Assembly (NCBI GenBank): GCA_964577115.1
Contig: CAZNXJ010000001.1
Location: 269,989 to 333,988 of the forward strand
Source: CAZNXJ01 sp964577115
Lineage (GTDB): Bacteria > Planctomycetota > Planctomycetia > Pirellulales > Pirellulaceae
Length of the DNA stretch: 64,000 nt
Direction of reading: 5' to 3'
The notes under the pieces were generated by a model. That model was not told where the DNA came from and made no database searches. It worked only from the letters and a program-made list of their open reading frames with translations. Below are positions 1 to 11,804 of the stretch, one piece after another (position 1 is the first letter of the stretch; the number at the start of each line of letters is the position of its first letter). Made by a program: the position numbers and the translations under genes.

Positions 1-788
1 CTGGCCGCTGACGCCGGCTCGCTCATTCCCAGCATCCAGTAGGCGGTATCGATCCAGTGGACCATCAAGTCTGTGAAGATGCCGCCGCCGAAATCCCAGA
101 ACCAGCGCCAATTGCGGAAACGGTATTCGTCGAATGGCTGATCTGGCGCGTTGCCGAGGAACTGCTTCCATCGCACGCTGTTCGGATCGATCCCGTAGGA
201 GGGCCGGTTCCAGCGCTGGTGGTTACGGTTCCATGTCATGCGCACTTTGTGGATGGTGCCGAGCTGTCCGGAGCGGATGATTTCCCGCGCCTCGATCAGG
301 TGGGGCATGCTCCGCTGCTGCGTGCCGACTTGGACGATCCGGCGGTGCCGATTCTGTGCCTCGATGACACGCTCGCCTTCCTCGATGGAATGTGTGAGCG
401 GCTTTTCGACATAGACGTCCTTGCCGGCCCCGCAGGCGTCGACCGTCATGGGCACGTGCCAATGGTCCGGGCTGCCGATCACAACCGCATCGATGTCGCT
501 GCGTTCGAGTAATCGGCGATAGTCGGTTTCACGGATCGCTTGCCGGTCGGCCAAACGGGCTCCGGCGGCGAGTGCCTGGTCCCACACGTCACAAACGGCA
601 ACGATGCGGACGTTGGGAATCTTGGCGAGCCGCTGCATCAGCGCCTGGCAGCGGCCGCCGGTCCCGATACACGCGATGGCAAGGGTGTCGTTCGCCGCAT
701 AGCCCGCGGTTGTTTCCAAGGCGCTGGAGGCAGCAGCGAGAGCGGCGGAGTGCTGAAGAAAGCGCCTGCGCGAGAAGGGGAGTGACAT
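1..788 (-). CDS. Gfo/Idh/MocA family oxidoreductase with Tat signal, C-terminus cut by window edge
   Basis: The minus frame from the ATG at 786-788 stays open to the window edge, giving about 262 residues without a stop. The start MSLPFSRRRFLQ is a twin-arginine signal followed by an Ala-rich hydrophobic stretch, so export is likely. A Rossmann NAD(P) motif follows (IACIGTGGR), then CDVW, GSPDHWHVP, the VEKPLTH lysine of this family and, near the edge, GGGIFTDLMVHWIDTAYWM with the usual Asp/His. Family knowledge: these enzymes oxidise or reduce sugars and polyols with a bound nicotinamide cofactor; many planctomycetal paralogues are exported and uncharacterised. It lies 80 bp downstream of the DUF1501 gene on the same strand, so co-transcription is plausible. 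Substrate unknown; family assignment firm. Confidence 0.9.
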   Translation of the reverse strand, partial: MSLPFSRRRFLQHSAALAAASSALETTAGYAANDTLAIACIGTGGRCQALMQRLAKIPNVRIVAVCDVWDQALAAGARLADRQAIRETDYRRLLERSDIDAVVIGSPDHWHVPMTVDACGAGKDVYVEKPLTHSIEEGERVIEAQNRHRRIVQVGTQQRSMPHLIEAREIIRSGQLGTIHKVRMTWNRNHQRWNRPSYGIDPNSVRWKQFLGNAPDQPFDEYRFRNWRWFWDFGGGIFTDLMVHWIDTAYWMLGMSEPASAA

Positions 789-868
789 GGGCAGGGACCC
801 TCATGCGGACGTGAGTCGATCGAATGGTTGCGCCCAGCCTACCGCTGCGTTGGAATGGATCCGGCGGT

Positions 869-2281
869 CTAAAGCACGGCCTCAATGGGTCGGCCTTTCG
901 TGATGGGCATGGGGCGACCCTGGCGGTCGTGGATCATGGTTTCCGGCGAGTAGCCCAAACAATGGAAGATCGTGGCCGTGATATCCTGCGGCTCGACGCG
1001 GCCTTCCTTCGGGTAGCTGCCCGTGCGGTCCGACGCGCCGTACACACGGCCGCCTTGGATGCCTCCGCCGGCCAGCGCGACCGAGAAGACGTGGCCCCAG
1101 TGATCGCGGCCGGCGCGCGCGTTGAAGTGCGGAGTGCGCCCGAACTCGCCCATCCACACGACGAGCGTCTCGTCGAGCATCCCGCGGTCGCGAAGATCTT
1201 CGAGGAGCGCCGAGTAGGCCAGGTCCATCGGCGGCATCAGCGCCTCCTTCATCCGTTCGTTGTGCTTCGCGTGCGTATCCCACGCCGGCGCTTCGTTCGA
1301 ATCGCTTTCCCACCGCGTCCAGTTGACCTGCACGAGCGACACCCCGGCTTCGACGAGCCGCCGCGCGAGCAGCACGCTTTGGCCGAATCGGTTGCGCCCG
1401 TACCGTTCGCGCACCTCCGCCGGTTCGCGGTCCAGCTCAAACGCCTGCCGGGCGGCGGGCGAGCTGACTAGCTCAAAGCCTTTCTGACGCAGGCCGTCCC
1501 ACCGCTCGATAGCCCGGCTGTGGGCGAGTACGCCCAATTGCCGATTGACACTTTCGAACAGCGTACGGCGACGATCGAAACGCAAGACGGGTACGTCATT
1601 GGGTAGCCCGATGTCGGGCGGCTGAAAATCGGGAGCGTTCGGGTCGCACGTCATCAGCCAAGGATCCGCGCTGCTGCCGAGCCACCCGGCATCTTGTCCG
1701 GGCCAGACGATTCGGCCGGTGTTCCAGATTTCTTCCGGCAGGCGCACCGAGCCGGGGAGCTGACCGCCGTCACCCCGCAAATGACGCACGACCGCGGCGA
1801 CGCTCGGCCAGTCATTCGGCGGGCCCGGTGTCGCGTTCTCCATGTTCTTGGGCGTGTGCGGGTATCCGGTCAGCAGCCAGTAGCCGCTCGACGAATGCGC
1901 ATTGTCATCCGTCGAGACGGCGCGCAGCACGGCGATGTCCTGCGTGTTCCGCGCGGTCAGCGGCATCAGTTCGCCGACGGTCAGCCCAGGTGTGGCCGAG
2001 CGGATTGTGCCGAAGACGCCACGCACCTCTTCGGGGGCCTCGGGTTTGGGATCCCAGGTTTCATGCTGCGGGGGACCGCCGAGCAGAAACAGGATGATGA
2101 CCGATTTGGCCTTGCCGAACCCAGCCAGCCCGTTCGTAGCGGCTTGCGCTGTTTGCTGATTGCGCGCGCCGAGCAGCTGGGAGAGCGATAGTCCCATGGC
2201 GCTCAAGCCGCCGACGCGCAGCCATTCGCGACGGCTGATCCCATCGCAGAGTCGCAGTGGTTGGTCGTATAGTGAGAACAT
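869..2281 (-). CDS. DUF1501 family protein (solitary, without adjacent PSCyt partner)
   Basis: A 470-residue protein of the DUF1501 family, which has an alkaline-phosphatase/sulfatase-like fold and is greatly expanded in planctomycetes. I chose the ATG at 2279-2281 because it gives MFSLYDQPLRLC followed by a Tat motif (GISRREWLRVGG) and a hydrophobic stretch; the longer frame reaching 2449 would overlap the divergent permease gene and adds no recognisable sequence. Family signatures include FLLGGPPQHETWDPKPEAP, FGRTPHFNARAGRDHWG and a C-terminal DITATIFHCLGY. Unlike the other three DUF1501 genes here, it has no PSCyt/DUF1553 gene beside it; its neighbour is an exported Gfo/Idh oxidoreductase. 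Function in vivo is unknown; a periplasmic or surface hydrolase role is inference from fold. Confidence 0.88.
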   Translation of the reverse strand: MFSLYDQPLRLCDGISRREWLRVGGLSAMGLSLSQLLGARNQQTAQAATNGLAGFGKAKSVIILFLLGGPPQHETWDPKPEAPEEVRGVFGTIRSATPGLTVGELMPLTARNTQDIAVLRAVSTDDNAHSSSGYWLLTGYPHTPKNMENATPGPPNDWPSVAAVVRHLRGDGGQLPGSVRLPEEIWNTGRIVWPGQDAGWLGSSADPWLMTCDPNAPDFQPPDIGLPNDVPVLRFDRRRTLFESVNRQLGVLAHSRAIERWDGLRQKGFELVSSPAARQAFELDREPAEVRERYGRNRFGQSVLLARRLVEAGVSLVQVNWTRWESDSNEAPAWDTHAKHNERMKEALMPPMDLAYSALLEDLRDRGMLDETLVVWMGEFGRTPHFNARAGRDHWGHVFSVALAGGGIQGGRVYGASDRTGSYPKEGRVEPQDITATIFHCLGYSPETMIHDRQGRPMPITKGRPIEAVL

Positions 2282-2316
2282 GCGTGTCCTCGTGGGCGTG
2301 AAGCACGGCGCAGGGC

Positions 2317-2325
2317 TGCTATTAT
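2317..2325 (+). promoter_or_regulatory. Possible extended -10 promoter for the ABC permease
   Basis: TG-C-TATTAT at 2317-2325 has extended -10 form and lies about 105 bp before the permease start, in the divergent gap. No convincing -35 box is present. Confidence 0.3.
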
Positions 2326-2430
2326 CGGTGATGGGCCGAGTGGCCGCAACGTTGAAGCCGCGGTGGCGCCTGCCCGTTCGGACTATCTGGCGGCTCGGCC
2401 GAGCCAACGCACCGAAGGACGAGTAGCTCC

Positions 2431-3672
2431 ATGGATCTCTGGGTGACATTCCGCATCGCGCTGCGGGCGCTCGCGAAGAATAAAATGCGCGCCGGGCTCA
2501 CGATCCTCGGCGTCGTCATCGGCATCGCCGCGGTCACGACCATGGTGTCCATCGGTCAAAGCGCAAGCCAGCTGGTGCAAAATCAGTTTCAGGCGCTCGG
2601 AACAAATATCATCGTCGTGTTCCCGGGCAGCCGCCGCGTCGGCGGCGTCCGCGAGCGGCAAACGACGGCACTAACGGCCCAAGACGCCGAAGCAATCGGC
2701 GAGGAGTGTCCGTCCGTACTCGCCAGCTCGGCCATCGTCGGCACCGCGGGCCATGCGATCTACGGAAATGCGAACTGGACACCCAAGGAAATCCTTGGCG
2801 TCGGGCCGGACTATCTCGTCGTGCGCAATTGGCCGATCCGCTACGGGGGCTTCTTCACGCAGCGCGATGTCGAGTCTGCCGCAAAAGTCTGCGTCATCGG
2901 GCATACGCTGGTTGCGCGGTTGTTTCAGACCCAAGACCCGATCGATCAGACGATACGAGTACGAAATATCCCGCTGCGCGTCATCGGGGTGCTCGAAAAG
3001 AAAGGAGCAAATATCGTTGGCGACGACCAGGACGACATCCTGCTGATGCCCTACACGACGCTTCGCAAACGACTCGAAGGCTCCAACTTCGACGACGTGC
3101 ATGCGATCCTCGTGTCAGCGCGCTCGGTCCAGCAAATGTCCGATGCGCAGAATGAAATCACGAACCTACTGCGCGACCGTCACCGTATCGGGCTCGATGA
3201 AGAACTTGATTTTCAGGTTCAGAACACGACAGAGATCGCGAATGTCTTTGCAATTATTACAGGCACAATGACCGCCATGCTGGCCGCGATCGCCGGCATC
3301 TCGCTGATCGTGGGCGGGGTGGGCATCATGAACATCATGCTGGTGTCGGTCACCGAGCGGACTCGCGAGATCGGAATTCGCATGGCGGTGGGGGCTCGTT
3401 CGACGGATATCCTGCGCCAATTTCTGGTCGAATCGATTCTGCTCTCCAGCATCGGCGGCCTGATCGGCTGCGCACTGGGCTTTGCGGCCTCGACGGGCGT
3501 AACCATCGTGATCAACTCGTTCATGACAGGCGCCAAATGGCCCATCGTCGTATCGTTGCCCGCCGCCCTCGTCGCGCTGCTGTTTTCCAGCGCCGTCGGC
3601 GTGTTCTTCGGCTACTATCCCGCGCGCAAAGCAAGTCGTCTCGACCCCATCGATGCATTGCGCTACGAGTAG
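2431..3672 (+). CDS. MacB-type ABC transporter permease
   Basis: 413 residues with the MacB_PCD plus FtsX layout. A first membrane helix lies at about residues 20-45 (RAGLTILGVVIGIAAVTTM), then a periplasmic core domain to about residue 265, then three helices with the family loop GGVGIMNIMLVSVTERTREIGIRMAVGA. The C-terminus PARKASRLDPIDALRYE is typical of MacB/LolC-like permeases. Such proteins couple ATP hydrolysis by a separate ATPase to extrusion of lipoproteins, peptides or small molecules. No ATPase or membrane fusion protein is adjacent, so its partners must be encoded elsewhere. It is transcribed divergently from the DUF1501 gene. The downstream region begins with a long inverted repeat. 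Confidence 0.92.
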   Translation: MDLWVTFRIALRALAKNKMRAGLTILGVVIGIAAVTTMVSIGQSASQLVQNQFQALGTNIIVVFPGSRRVGGVRERQTTALTAQDAEAIGEECPSVLASSAIVGTAGHAIYGNANWTPKEILGVGPDYLVVRNWPIRYGGFFTQRDVESAAKVCVIGHTLVARLFQTQDPIDQTIRVRNIPLRVIGVLEKKGANIVGDDQDDILLMPYTTLRKRLEGSNFDDVHAILVSARSVQQMSDAQNEITNLLRDRHRIGLDEELDFQVQNTTEIANVFAIITGTMTAMLAAIAGISLIVGGVGIMNIMLVSVTERTREIGIRMAVGARSTDILRQFLVESILLSSIGGLIGCALGFAASTGVTIVINSFMTGAKWPIVVSLPAALVALLFSSAVGVFFGYYPARKASRLDPIDALRYE

Positions 3673-3695
3673 TTGAAGAGAAGGGAGGGAAGGAT

Positions 3696-3762
3696 GACGG
3701 CGGAAAAGGAGGAAGTGGGGACGGCGTTCGCCGAAACGCGGTCACTTCCTCCCTTTCCCGTC
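3696..3762. repeat. Long imperfect inverted repeat after the ABC permease
   Basis: The left arm at 3696-3717 (GACGG...GGAGGAAGTG) pairs with the right arm at 3743-3762 (CACTTCCTCCC...CCGTC) over about 20 bp with two small irregularities. A small CGGC-GTTC-GCCG hairpin sits in the loop (3722-3733). There is no T-tract, so it is not a classic intrinsic terminator, though it begins 24 bp after a stop codon. Confidence 0.7.
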
Positions 3763-3766
3763 GCGG

Positions 3767-4153
3767 TCAATTCCTCAGCAGCCTATCCCACTCGCGACGC
3801 TGAGACATCCGCCAAACAACTTGTCGTCGCCGTGATTCGATGACGCTGCATGTGGAACTTTCGCGCGAGCGTCGCACGCATTGCGCAACATGCACGTTCG
3901 AATACGCTCGCGGGCGACCGGGGTCGTCGAGCACATATACCGGGATGACCGGGACGGTCGTGCTCGACGGAGCAGGGTGGTCGAGCCACTTCACCGCGGG
4001 CGTGCTCCTTGCCGGTTGGCGCTGGCGCGATGTCTGTAACCAGGCCACCCATCGTCCCACTCTCGCCGCGAGATTTTTCCAAGGAATGTTCATTGCTGTA
4101 ACAACGAGGCCCCCGACCACAAACAAGGCCCAGCGAACACTGTGGTGATCCAT
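3767..4153 (-). CDS. Doubtful small membrane-anchored protein
   Basis: An open frame from the ATG at 4151-4153 would encode about 128 residues starting MDHHSVRWALFVVGGLV, with one plausible membrane helix at residues 6-25 and an Arg/Ser-rich remainder of no known family. No good ribosome site is visible. It is listed only because it is the sole frame with protein-like character in a 920-bp gap; it may be spurious. Confidence 0.2.
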   Translation of the reverse strand: MDHHSVRWALFVVGGLVVTAMNIPWKNLAARVGRWVAWLQTSRQRQPARSTPAVKWLDHPAPSSTTVPVIPVYVLDDPGRPRAYSNVHVAQCVRRSRESSTCSVIESRRRQVVWRMSQRREWDRLLRN

Positions 4154-4592
4154 CACACCGTCTCTCAAGCGTTACGAATACTCGATACGAGTTCTCCCGC
4201 TCGGAACTTCGCAGGCGCTAAGCATCCCGACTCAGGCCGCCCGCTCTGCTTTGCGATCCGCATGCCAATAACCGCCGAGCGGACCGATACCGAAGGGCGG
4301 ACGCCGGACGATTTGTCGTAGGGGTTGAGCTGAACGGGAGTTTCGTCGTTCGAGAAAATTTGAGTCTGGATGAGGCGGAGGCTCGTGCGATGCGCCTTGA
4401 GAAAAGATTTACAAATTGCTTGTGCAAAAGGGGAACGAAGAGACGGATGAAGCATGGAAATGGAAAAAAGGGAAGATGCTTCGCCTTCTCTCACCCCTGC
4501 GCGTGGCGGGGGCCCCTCGATTGGGACATAATCGTTTGTCGCTGGGGGTGACTCCCTCGAGGCTTCGATTCCACCAACCCGCGAAAGGCACG

Positions 4593-7619
<3,027 letters not shown>

Positions 7620-7684
7620 ATGCCCGCTCGGCAGATTTCATGACAAGCAATCGGAACTCCAAATTGCTCAAGAAGACTCGCACC

Positions 7685-9151
7685 ATGGCAAGCGCACCCG
7701 TGTCGCGCCGTGAATTTCTCTGGCACTTTGGCGGAGGCCTGGGGGGAATTGCGCTGGCCGCGATGCTCGCGCAGGAAAAACTACTGGCTGCGCCGGATTC
7801 TGGCGAACCGACCGTGGTCCATCATGCGCCGCGCGCGAAGCGCGTCGTGCAGCTGTTTATGGCGGGTGGAGCGAGCCCGATCGATACGTTCGACTACAAA
7901 CCGATGCTCGAAAAGGTTCACGGGAAGCCGTCGGACTTCGGCGAGCCGGTGGAGGCGTTCCAAGATGGGCTTGGGCCCTGGATGAAGTCGCCGTTTGCGT
8001 TTCGCCAATACGGCGAGTGCGGCAAGTACCTGAGCGACGTCGTCGCGGACCTCGGCGCATGCGTGGATGAAATTGCCTTCATTCACAACATGGTAGGGAA
8101 GACCGGAGTTCATAGTGCGGCGACGTACCTGCAGACGACCGGCTTCCAAACGCCCGGATTTCCCGGCGCCGGCTGTTGGGTCAGCTACGCGCTGGGCAGC
8201 ATGAACGAGAACCTTCCGACGTTTGTCGTCCTACCCGACCATCGCGGCTTTGCCTCGAATGGACCCAAAAACTGGGACTCGGCCTTCCTGCCGGCCGCTC
8301 ATCAAGGCACGGCCATCTTTCCCGGCCGTCCGCAGCCGATCGCCGACTTGTTCCCGGCCGAAAATGATTTTCTAACGCCGGCCAGCGAGGCCGAAGGGCT
8401 GCGGTTGCTCGGCGAGCTCAATCGTGAACACGCGGAACAGCGCGAGGGAGATTCGCGTCTGGAAGCGCGGATCCGCACGTACGAACTGGCCGCCCGCATG
8501 CAGCTCGCGGCGCCCGAAGCGCTCGACATCGCGGACGAACCGGCCCACATTTTAAAGCTGTACGGGCTCGATCACGGTCAATCATCGTTTCCGAGCGAAA
8601 TCAATCCGATCGAAGAGACCGAGTACTTCGGCCGCAAGTGCCTGGTCGCTCGCCGGCTGCTTGAACGCGGTGTGCGCTTTGTCCAGATCTGGTCTGGCAA
8701 TGACAATGGCTTCCCGCGCCGGAACTGGGATTCGCATGAGGACATCGAGCGAGACCATGGACCGCTGGCCCGAGGCATGGCGCGTGGCGCCGCGGCGCTG
8801 ATCCAGGACCTGCGCCAACGGGGGATGCTCGACGACACGCTGATTCTCTGGACGACCGAGTTCGGGCGTATGCCGTCGACGCAAGGGAATAAAGGACGCG
8901 ACCACAACCCGTACTGCTTCACCAACTGGCTGTGCGGTGGAGGGATCCGCGGCGGTGTCAGCTACGGGCCGAGCGACGAATGGGGCTACAAGCCGCTCGA
9001 TCGCTCGAACCCCACGCAGGTCTATGACGTCCATGCCACCATGCTGCACCTACTGGGCCTCGATCATACGCGCCTGACCGTGCGCCATAACGGCATCGAT
9101 CGGCGTCTGACCGATGTGCATGGTCACGTCATCCACGAGATCCTCGCCTAG
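7685..9151 (+). CDS. DUF1501 family protein (partner of the 4593 PSCyt gene)
   Basis: 488 residues from the ATG at 7685. This start gives MASAPVSRREFLWHFGGG, a standard Tat signal; upstream in-frame starts at 7574 and 7640 only add a tail or overlap the preceding gene. Family marks: KRVVQLFMAGGASPIDTFDY, LLERGVRFVQIWSG, LWTTEFGRMPSTQGNKGRDH and VHATMLHLLGLDHTRL. The family has a sulfatase/phosphatase-like fold. The PSCyt-then-DUF1501 order with a short gap recurs three times in this window, which supports a shared function, likely in the periplasm. Confidence 0.92.
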   Translation: MASAPVSRREFLWHFGGGLGGIALAAMLAQEKLLAAPDSGEPTVVHHAPRAKRVVQLFMAGGASPIDTFDYKPMLEKVHGKPSDFGEPVEAFQDGLGPWMKSPFAFRQYGECGKYLSDVVADLGACVDEIAFIHNMVGKTGVHSAATYLQTTGFQTPGFPGAGCWVSYALGSMNENLPTFVVLPDHRGFASNGPKNWDSAFLPAAHQGTAIFPGRPQPIADLFPAENDFLTPASEAEGLRLLGELNREHAEQREGDSRLEARIRTYELAARMQLAAPEALDIADEPAHILKLYGLDHGQSSFPSEINPIEETEYFGRKCLVARRLLERGVRFVQIWSGNDNGFPRRNWDSHEDIERDHGPLARGMARGAAALIQDLRQRGMLDDTLILWTTEFGRMPSTQGNKGRDHNPYCFTNWLCGGGIRGGVSYGPSDEWGYKPLDRSNPTQVYDVHATMLHLLGLDHTRLTVRHNGIDRRLTDVHGHVIHEILA

Positions 9152-9472
9152 GCCGCGAGCTGCGCGGCGTTGCTGTTCACCGCGCATGGGCGTTTGAGAT
9201 CCACGTCCGTTTCTATAGCGTTCGCATATCTGCCTTGGCCAGTGAAGGGCCGAACTCAGGGACTTCAAGTTTGCGCGCAACGGGCCAACGGGCCGTCCCA
9301 TTCCACCGCACTCCGTCCATCGAGAATCGCCTGCTCTTCTAAAGCCAAACCCAAACCGAAATCCTCAACAACCGGAATCGTTGACTTGGTGCTCAAAACC
9401 ACCGAAAGTAGTAAGTCCTGAGCCGTTCTGCGCTCGGTCCCACCCGCGTCGTCCTGCCCGACGGTTGCTCGC
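9152..9472. other. 321-bp gap, nothing recognised
   Basis: Between the first DUF1501 gene and the second PSCyt gene. No RNA gene, strong promoter or long hairpin was seen; a short frame across 9170-9421 has no protein-like features. Confidence 0.5.
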
Positions 9473-11743
9473 ATGCCGCGTAATGTCGCTCTGATTCTGC
9501 TGCCTTGCTTGCTCGTCTTCGCTGCCGTCACGCCCCTCGCGGCCCAGCCCACGGTGCCGGCGGATCACGCGGAGCGCATGAAAGAAGGGCTGAAGTTGTT
9601 TCGCGAAAAAGTGCGCCCGGTGCTCGTGCAGCACTGTTTGGAATGCCACGGAGGCGAGACGACCAAGGCCGATTTCAGTCTGGCAACGCGCGAGGCACTA
9701 CTGGAAAGCGGCATGGTGGGCGACAGTGCCGAGGCCAGTCATATGTTTGCGGTGATCACGCATGCCGTCGAACCGCACATGCCGCAGAACGGCGGCAAGC
9801 TGCCGGATGAGGCCCTTCAAGACATCGAGCGTTGGTTGGACCTCGGAGCCCCCTATGATCGGCCGCTCGTTGCGACTGATCAGCCGGCCGCTAACGGTGG
9901 TGGGCCAAGCGAGACCGAGCGAAACTTCTGGGCATTTCGGCCGCTGACCCCGACCTCGCCACCTGGCGTGCAAGATGCGGCCTGGGGGCGGACGCCCATC
10001 GATCGCTTCATTCTCGCGAAGCTGGAAGAACATCAGCTGCGTCCCAATCCCCCGGCGGATCGGCGCGTGCTGATTCGGCGAGCGTATTTCGACCTGATAG
10101 GTCTTCCTCCGACACCGGAAGAGGTCGAACAGTTCGTAAACGATCCGGACCCCGCGGCGTACGAGAAGCTCGTTGATCGGCTGCTCGAATCACCGCATTA
10201 CGGCGAGCGCTGGGCGCGGCACTGGATGGATGTGGCGCGCTTTGCCGAGTCGCATGGATACGAGCAGGACTACGATCGGCCCCATGCGTATCACTACCGC
10301 GATTTCCTCATTCAGGCGCTCAATGACGACCTGCCTTACGACACATTCGTGCAGTGGCAAATTGCGGGCGACGAGCTGGCGCCCGAGAACCCGCTGGCGA
10401 TGATGGCGACGGGGTTCCTCGGCGCTGGTGCTTTTCCCACGCAGTTGACGGAGGCCGAGTTCGAGTCGGCACGCTACGACGAGCTGGACGACATGGTGGG
10501 AACGCTTGGTACTGCTGTGCTTGGCTTGTCCATCGGCTGCGCTCGCTGTCACGATCACAAGTTCGATCCGATCTCGTCCGTCGAATACTACCGGTTGGCG
10601 AGCATCTTCACGACGACGATCCGGAGCGAAATCGAAATGGATATCGCGCCGGGACCCGAGGAACAGCTGGCGACCGTGCAGGTGACGAGCGAAGGTTACC
10701 CGCACATGAAGCACCACGCCGACGATCGTGGGTTTCCGCACTTTTATCCCGAGACGTACGTGCTGGCGCGCGGCGACGTGCATCAAAAGCAGGAGGTGGC
10801 GACGCCTGGTTATCTGTCGGTGCTGATGCGGCCGGGCACGGATGTCTCGACGTGGGCGAAAACTCGGCCGGACGGCTGGGAAAGAACACGCTTCACACGC
10901 GCGGGGCTAGCCGACTGGATCACCGACGTGCCGCGCGGCGCGGGGGCTCTGACGGCACGCGTGATGGTCAATCGCCTATGGCATCATCATTTTGGCCGAG
11001 GCATTGTCGCGACGCCCAGCGATTTCGGATTCCAAGGCGAACGGCCAACCCACCCGGAACTGCTGGAGTGGCTGGCCGTCGACTTCGTCCAGCACGGCTG
11101 GAAGCTGAAGCGCCTGCACAAGCTGATCATGACCAGCGCCGTGTACATGCAGAACGGCGCGTTTGATGAAGATCGCGCAACTGTCGATCGCGAAAACCAT
11201 TTGCTGTGGCGGCGCCCGCCGCGGCGGCTTGAAGCCGAAGCGATACGCGATGCCATGCTGCACGTGTCGGGATTGCTCGACACGACGATGTATGGTCCAG
11301 GGACGCTCGACGAATCGATGCGGCGGCGAAGCGTTTACTTCTTTATAAAACGCAGTCAGCTCATCCCGATGATGATGTTGTTCGATTGGCCCGAGCACCT
11401 CGTGGGTATCGGCCAGCGCGCGACGACGACGATCGCACCGCAGGCGCTTATGTTCATGAACAGCCCGCAGGCACGCGTGTATGCCGAGGGGCTGGCGAAG
11501 CGTTTACCAGCTGAACCGCAGGAGGGCATTGCGCGAGCCTACGAGTTGGCTCTTGGGCGAGCGCCCACGAGCGACGAACAGGCGAGGGCGGCGGAGTTCA
11601 TCGAGCAGCAGCAGCGGGCCTATGCGGCAGCAGCGACGGCGGCCGACGGAACGGTCGTGGATCCTGACCGAGCTCGCCACCTGGCCTGGACCGATTTCTG
11701 CCAGGTGCTGATGGGTATGAATGAATTCGTGTACGTACCGTAG
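9473..11743 (+). CDS. PSCyt1-DUF1549-DUF1553 protein, compact form
   Basis: 756 residues starting MPRNVALILLPCLLVFAAV, a signal peptide ending near residue 24. PSCyt1 carries CLECH at residues 55-59; DUF1549 spans about 170-375 and carries CARCH at 356-360 followed by DHKFDP; DUF1553 covers about 480-750 with NRLWHHHFGRGIV and ending FCQVLMGMNEFVYVP. Compared with the 1008-residue paralogue at 4593 it lacks the discoidin-like domain, so it shows the minimal domain set. It is followed after 61 bp by its DUF1501 partner. Possible haem attachment is inferred from CXXCH only. Confidence 0.93.
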   Translation: MPRNVALILLPCLLVFAAVTPLAAQPTVPADHAERMKEGLKLFREKVRPVLVQHCLECHGGETTKADFSLATREALLESGMVGDSAEASHMFAVITHAVEPHMPQNGGKLPDEALQDIERWLDLGAPYDRPLVATDQPAANGGGPSETERNFWAFRPLTPTSPPGVQDAAWGRTPIDRFILAKLEEHQLRPNPPADRRVLIRRAYFDLIGLPPTPEEVEQFVNDPDPAAYEKLVDRLLESPHYGERWARHWMDVARFAESHGYEQDYDRPHAYHYRDFLIQALNDDLPYDTFVQWQIAGDELAPENPLAMMATGFLGAGAFPTQLTEAEFESARYDELDDMVGTLGTAVLGLSIGCARCHDHKFDPISSVEYYRLASIFTTTIRSEIEMDIAPGPEEQLATVQVTSEGYPHMKHHADDRGFPHFYPETYVLARGDVHQKQEVATPGYLSVLMRPGTDVSTWAKTRPDGWERTRFTRAGLADWITDVPRGAGALTARVMVNRLWHHHFGRGIVATPSDFGFQGERPTHPELLEWLAVDFVQHGWKLKRLHKLIMTSAVYMQNGAFDEDRATVDRENHLLWRRPPRRLEAEAIRDAMLHVSGLLDTTMYGPGTLDESMRRRSVYFFIKRSQLIPMMMLFDWPEHLVGIGQRATTTIAPQALMFMNSPQARVYAEGLAKRLPAEPQEGIARAYELALGRAPTSDEQARAAEFIEQQQRAYAAAATAADGTVVDPDRARHLAWTDFCQVLMGMNEFVYVP

Positions 11744-11804
11744 TGGCGGACGAGACGCGGCGACGTCCCGAAGACGAGCATTAGCGAACAGCGAGCTTAG
11801 ATTC

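Larger units (their letters stand above)
3673..4592. other. 920-bp intergenic region without a confident gene
   Basis: Between the permease and the first PSCyt gene. It holds the long inverted repeat at 3696-3762 and one weak minus-strand frame (3767-4153). The frame continuing upstream from 4593 into this region has no family similarity, so it is treated as leader. No RNA gene or mobile element recognised. Confidence 0.6.

Noticed and set aside
223..462. Many open frames antisense to or out of phase with real genes, e.g. 4491-6440 and 8582-9049
   Set aside because: They lie opposite proteins with clear family motifs, lack ribosome sites and show Arg/His-rich compositions typical of shadow frames in high-GC DNA.
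4165..4494. 109-residue minus-strand frame before the first PSCyt gene
   Set aside because: No ribosome site, low-complexity composition and overlap with the leader of the real gene.
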